A stretch of DNA of 7,113 bases from the NCBI GenBank assembly GCA_016209785.1, contig JACQVM010000045.1, positions 1 to 7,113 on the forward strand, written 5' to 3'. Shown piece after piece: positions 5,591 through 7,113 of the stretch. The notes beneath the pieces were generated by a model, which saw only the letters and a list, made by a program, of their open reading frames with translations, was not told where the DNA came from and did no database searches. Every line of letters begins with the position of its first letter. Positions within the stretch are counted from its first letter, which is position 1. This DNA is from Candidatus Melainabacteria bacterium. Lineage in GTDB: Bacteria > Cyanobacteriota > Vampirovibrionia > Obscuribacterales > Obscuribacteraceae. The position numbers and the translations under genes are program-made.

Positions 5591-7113
5591 TTACCAGTAC
5601 TGAGGTGCTCCATTCCCCAGTGCTGAGTATGGTCCTCTAACCTTATCTACCGTAACGGCCCTGGCTGCGGCAGTCTTGGTAATCTCATCTAACATTTGTC
5701 TATTTGAGTCTGTGCGTGAGTTGCGCAGAGCTCGTAGTAAGGGATGCTTATGTAGGGCATCCACCATTGAAAAGTCGTTTACAACAATGTTTTGTCCATA
5801 ACTAACTTGCATTAAGAGCATGTATCTACGTGCCAGTCCATCTTTTAAGACAAGCTTACGGGGATCTATTTTGCTTTCTCCACCGGTTAACGTAGCTTCT
5901 CTGCCTGGTGACAATGGCACTACATGCTTGTCTACAAGTACATTGACACTCTTAGAACGTTTATCTGCAAGATTCATTACCCTAGTCAGGTCATCTTCTA
6001 CAGATATGGTGAACGTTGAGCCTGGTTTGGCTATAATTGCCCCATGGGCAGTGTCTATTCGTGTGTTGTGCCTGCTGTGAGCAAGAACGCTCCCGCGCAC
6101 AAGACGATAATGATCTCGACCAAGCTCAACCAAATGTGCATTATCTGTAACAGGGAAGTCAGGTAAGACAGAAGTAGGCAGATAAGTTAATGGCGTGATA
6201 TCAGTGTTGGTTTGTGCAAATGCAATATCTTCTGCACCAGTATCTGGGCTCAAGACAGACAGCCCTTGATACTCAATTTGATTGTAGGAAACAGGCATAA
6301 AGGTGCTCTTTGTGTCTGATGTCTGCTTTGCCAAAGGCATTTTTGGATCAAGATAGCCCATCTTAGCCGGAGCCTTGCCAGCCAGTTGTTGCTGCCTCAT
6401 ACGTTTAAATGGTGTTAGGTTTTCCAGGCGTTGATTCCGGCAATGGAGCAGCGGATCTTTTTCTATATACTCATCTAAGGGTATGGTGGCTCTAAGAACA
6501 TAAAGTCCTTCTCTTTCCATTGGCGTTGTACTATATTGTTTTGATACCTCATCTGCAGAAGCAAGATCTTCTGCTGTTAGTTTTTGTGGTGAGACAACCA
6601 GCTCTTCGCCTGAGGACATGACCACAAAAGTTGCAGAGCCAACTTGAACTACCACTTCTTCTGTGCCTGGCGTCTCAAGCACAGTAATGCGGGTTGGTTT
6701 GGCGTCCTCTGTTTCAACTAATGCCATTGCTTGCGACTTAAGGACTACCTGTGCAAGCTGGGCTTTTACTGTAAGATTGCCTTTACCGGCAGCTACAAGC
6801 ATGCGACCGTTCTTAACCATTAGTGTGTTGTCTGTGCCAAGCTCAAATTCCGTACCACTAGCTGCCTGCATATATGTTTCTGGTTCATCTTCCGGATAAT
6901 AGCCAGTACAACTATTTACGGCCACCATTTTTGCTCCGCGGGGTACTGGCTCTGATTGACTGGGACCTTCCGGGGGGAACACTGGCCGCCGTTTAGTGAC
7001 ATCGGTAGTAACCGCTGCAGGAATGTCCAGCAGTGCGTTAATTACCGGTGCACCTGCGGGCGTTTCACCTGGGATTGTTGCTCCTGGAATTGCACCTGGC
7101 TCTGGTCCCGGAG
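5591..7113 (-). CDS. Large protein with two FecR-like beta domains (5' truncated by the window edge)
   Basis: The frame is open to the right edge without a stop, giving 506 visible residues (numbered here from the codon at 7111-7109). A GTG at 6982 and an ATG at visible residue 62 are therefore probably internal. Residues 1-61 are Pro/Gly-rich (PGAIPGATIPGE type) and look like a disordered linker. Residues 88-175 and 325-410 are two related beta-rich units in the style of FecR domains. Each begins ELG.D, followed by LV..G..L and an alternating hydrophobic pattern, and ends in VV.LSPG or LVVSP. Between them (about 176-320) is a linker with a charged KRMRQQQ segment. The C-terminal ~85 residues include NDFSMVDALHKHPLLRALRNSRT and a helical tail ending QYW. 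No TonB-dependent receptor or ECF sigma gene is visible, so classical FecR signalling is unproven. Any signal peptide or membrane anchor would lie upstream. It heads the visible minus-strand cluster. Confidence 0.72.
   Translation of the reverse strand, partial: PGPEPGAIPGATIPGETPAGAPVINALLDIPAAVTTDVTKRRPVFPPEGPSQSEPVPRGAKMVAVNSCTGYYPEDEPETYMQAASGTEFELGTDNTLMVKNGRMLVAAGKGNLTVKAQLAQVVLKSQAMALVETEDAKPTRITVLETPGTEEVVVQVGSATFVVMSSGEELVVSPQKLTAEDLASADEVSKQYSTTPMEREGLYVLRATIPLDEYIEKDPLLHCRNQRLENLTPFKRMRQQQLAGKAPAKMGYLDPKMPLAKQTSDTKSTFMPVSYNQIEYQGLSVLSPDTGAEDIAFAQTNTDITPLTYLPTSVLPDFPVTDNAHLVELGRDHYRLVRGSVLAHSRHNTRIDTAHGAIIAKPGSTFTISVEDDLTRVMNLADKRSKSVNVLVDKHVVPLSPGREATLTGGESKIDPRKLVLKDGLARRYMLLMQVSYGQNIVVNDFSMVDALHKHPLLRALRNSRTDSNRQMLDEITKTAAARAVTVDKVRGPYSALGNGAPQYW
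5882..6139 (-). repeat. FecR-like unit 2 (protein-level repeat)
   Basis: Encodes visible residues 325-410 of the large minus-strand protein. It aligns by eye with unit 1 at 6587-6850: ELGRDHYRLVRG against ELGTDNTLMVKNG, then T-I/V-containing beta strands, and VVPLSPG against ELVVSP. The match is at protein level only. No DNA-level repeat was seen, so the duplication is old. Confidence 0.5.
6587..6850 (-). repeat. FecR-like unit 1 (protein-level repeat)
   Basis: Encodes visible residues 88-175 of the large minus-strand protein, with strands GRMLVAAG, NLTVKA, AQVVLKS, RITVLE, EEVVVQVGSATFVVMSSGEELVVSP. This is the usual FecR-domain succession of short strands that ends in a Gly-containing turn followed by a Val/Leu strand. 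It is the more divergent of the two copies. Confidence 0.45.
7046..7113 (-). other. Pro/Gly-rich linker-coding segment at the window edge
   Basis: Visible residues 1-22 read in steps of about three to five residues around PG (PGPEPGAIPGATIPGET then PAGAP). A degenerate CCTGG/ACCTGG pattern is visible in the DNA on the plus strand. It probably continues beyond the window and would be a flexible, exposed spacer. Confidence 0.55.

Noticed and set aside
5820..6080. Plus-strand open frame of 86 codons (and a similar one at 6663-6899) opposite the FecR-like gene
   Set aside because: Ser/Thr/Leu-rich translations typical of antisense reading of a beta-rich protein; no ribosome site and full overlap with the minus-strand gene.

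Overview
This 7.1-kb window is bacterial. It is gene-dense, has moderate G+C by eye, and carries six complete genes plus one gene cut off at each edge. Strong purine-rich Shine-Dalgarno sequences precede most genes. There is no rRNA, tRNA, CRISPR array, transposase or phage gene, so no marker fixes the taxon. A TadE/TadG-type pair, a FecR-like surface protein and an exported thioredoxin-fold protein suggest a bacterium with an elaborate envelope. A Cyanobacteriota/Vampirovibrionia-like (Melainabacteria) source would fit, but that is a guess.

Left block, plus strand (1-2144): the C-terminal end of an ABC-transporter ATPase, then an ABC-2 type permease with a large extracytoplasmic loop, then a TetR-family repressor starting 2 nt after the permease stop. 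This looks like one operon for a drug or lipid-like exporter with its own regulator. The ATPase N-terminus, and probably the operator, lie upstream of the window.

Middle (2151-3518): a minus-strand thiopurine-S-methyltransferase-family methyltransferase converges on the TetR gene with a 6-nt gap. It diverges, across a 243-nt intergenic region, from a plus-strand exported thioredoxin-like protein. That protein has CGEY in place of the canonical CGPC. The leader upstream of the methyltransferase holds nested inverted repeats whose outer arm overlaps its Shine-Dalgarno sequence.

Right block, minus strand (7113 down to 3539): four co-directional genes that look like one operon. In transcription order they are a large protein with two FecR-like beta domains behind a Pro/Gly-rich segment (open at the window edge), an unrecognised 129-residue protein, a TadE-like pseudopilin and a TadG-like protein ending in a CPAC motif. 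The last three have near-identical strong ribosome sites. The most interesting unit is this FecR-like/orphan/TadE/TadG cassette, with the atypical thioredoxin encoded tail-to-tail beside it. It may be an envelope or pilus-associated system, but that reading is inference.
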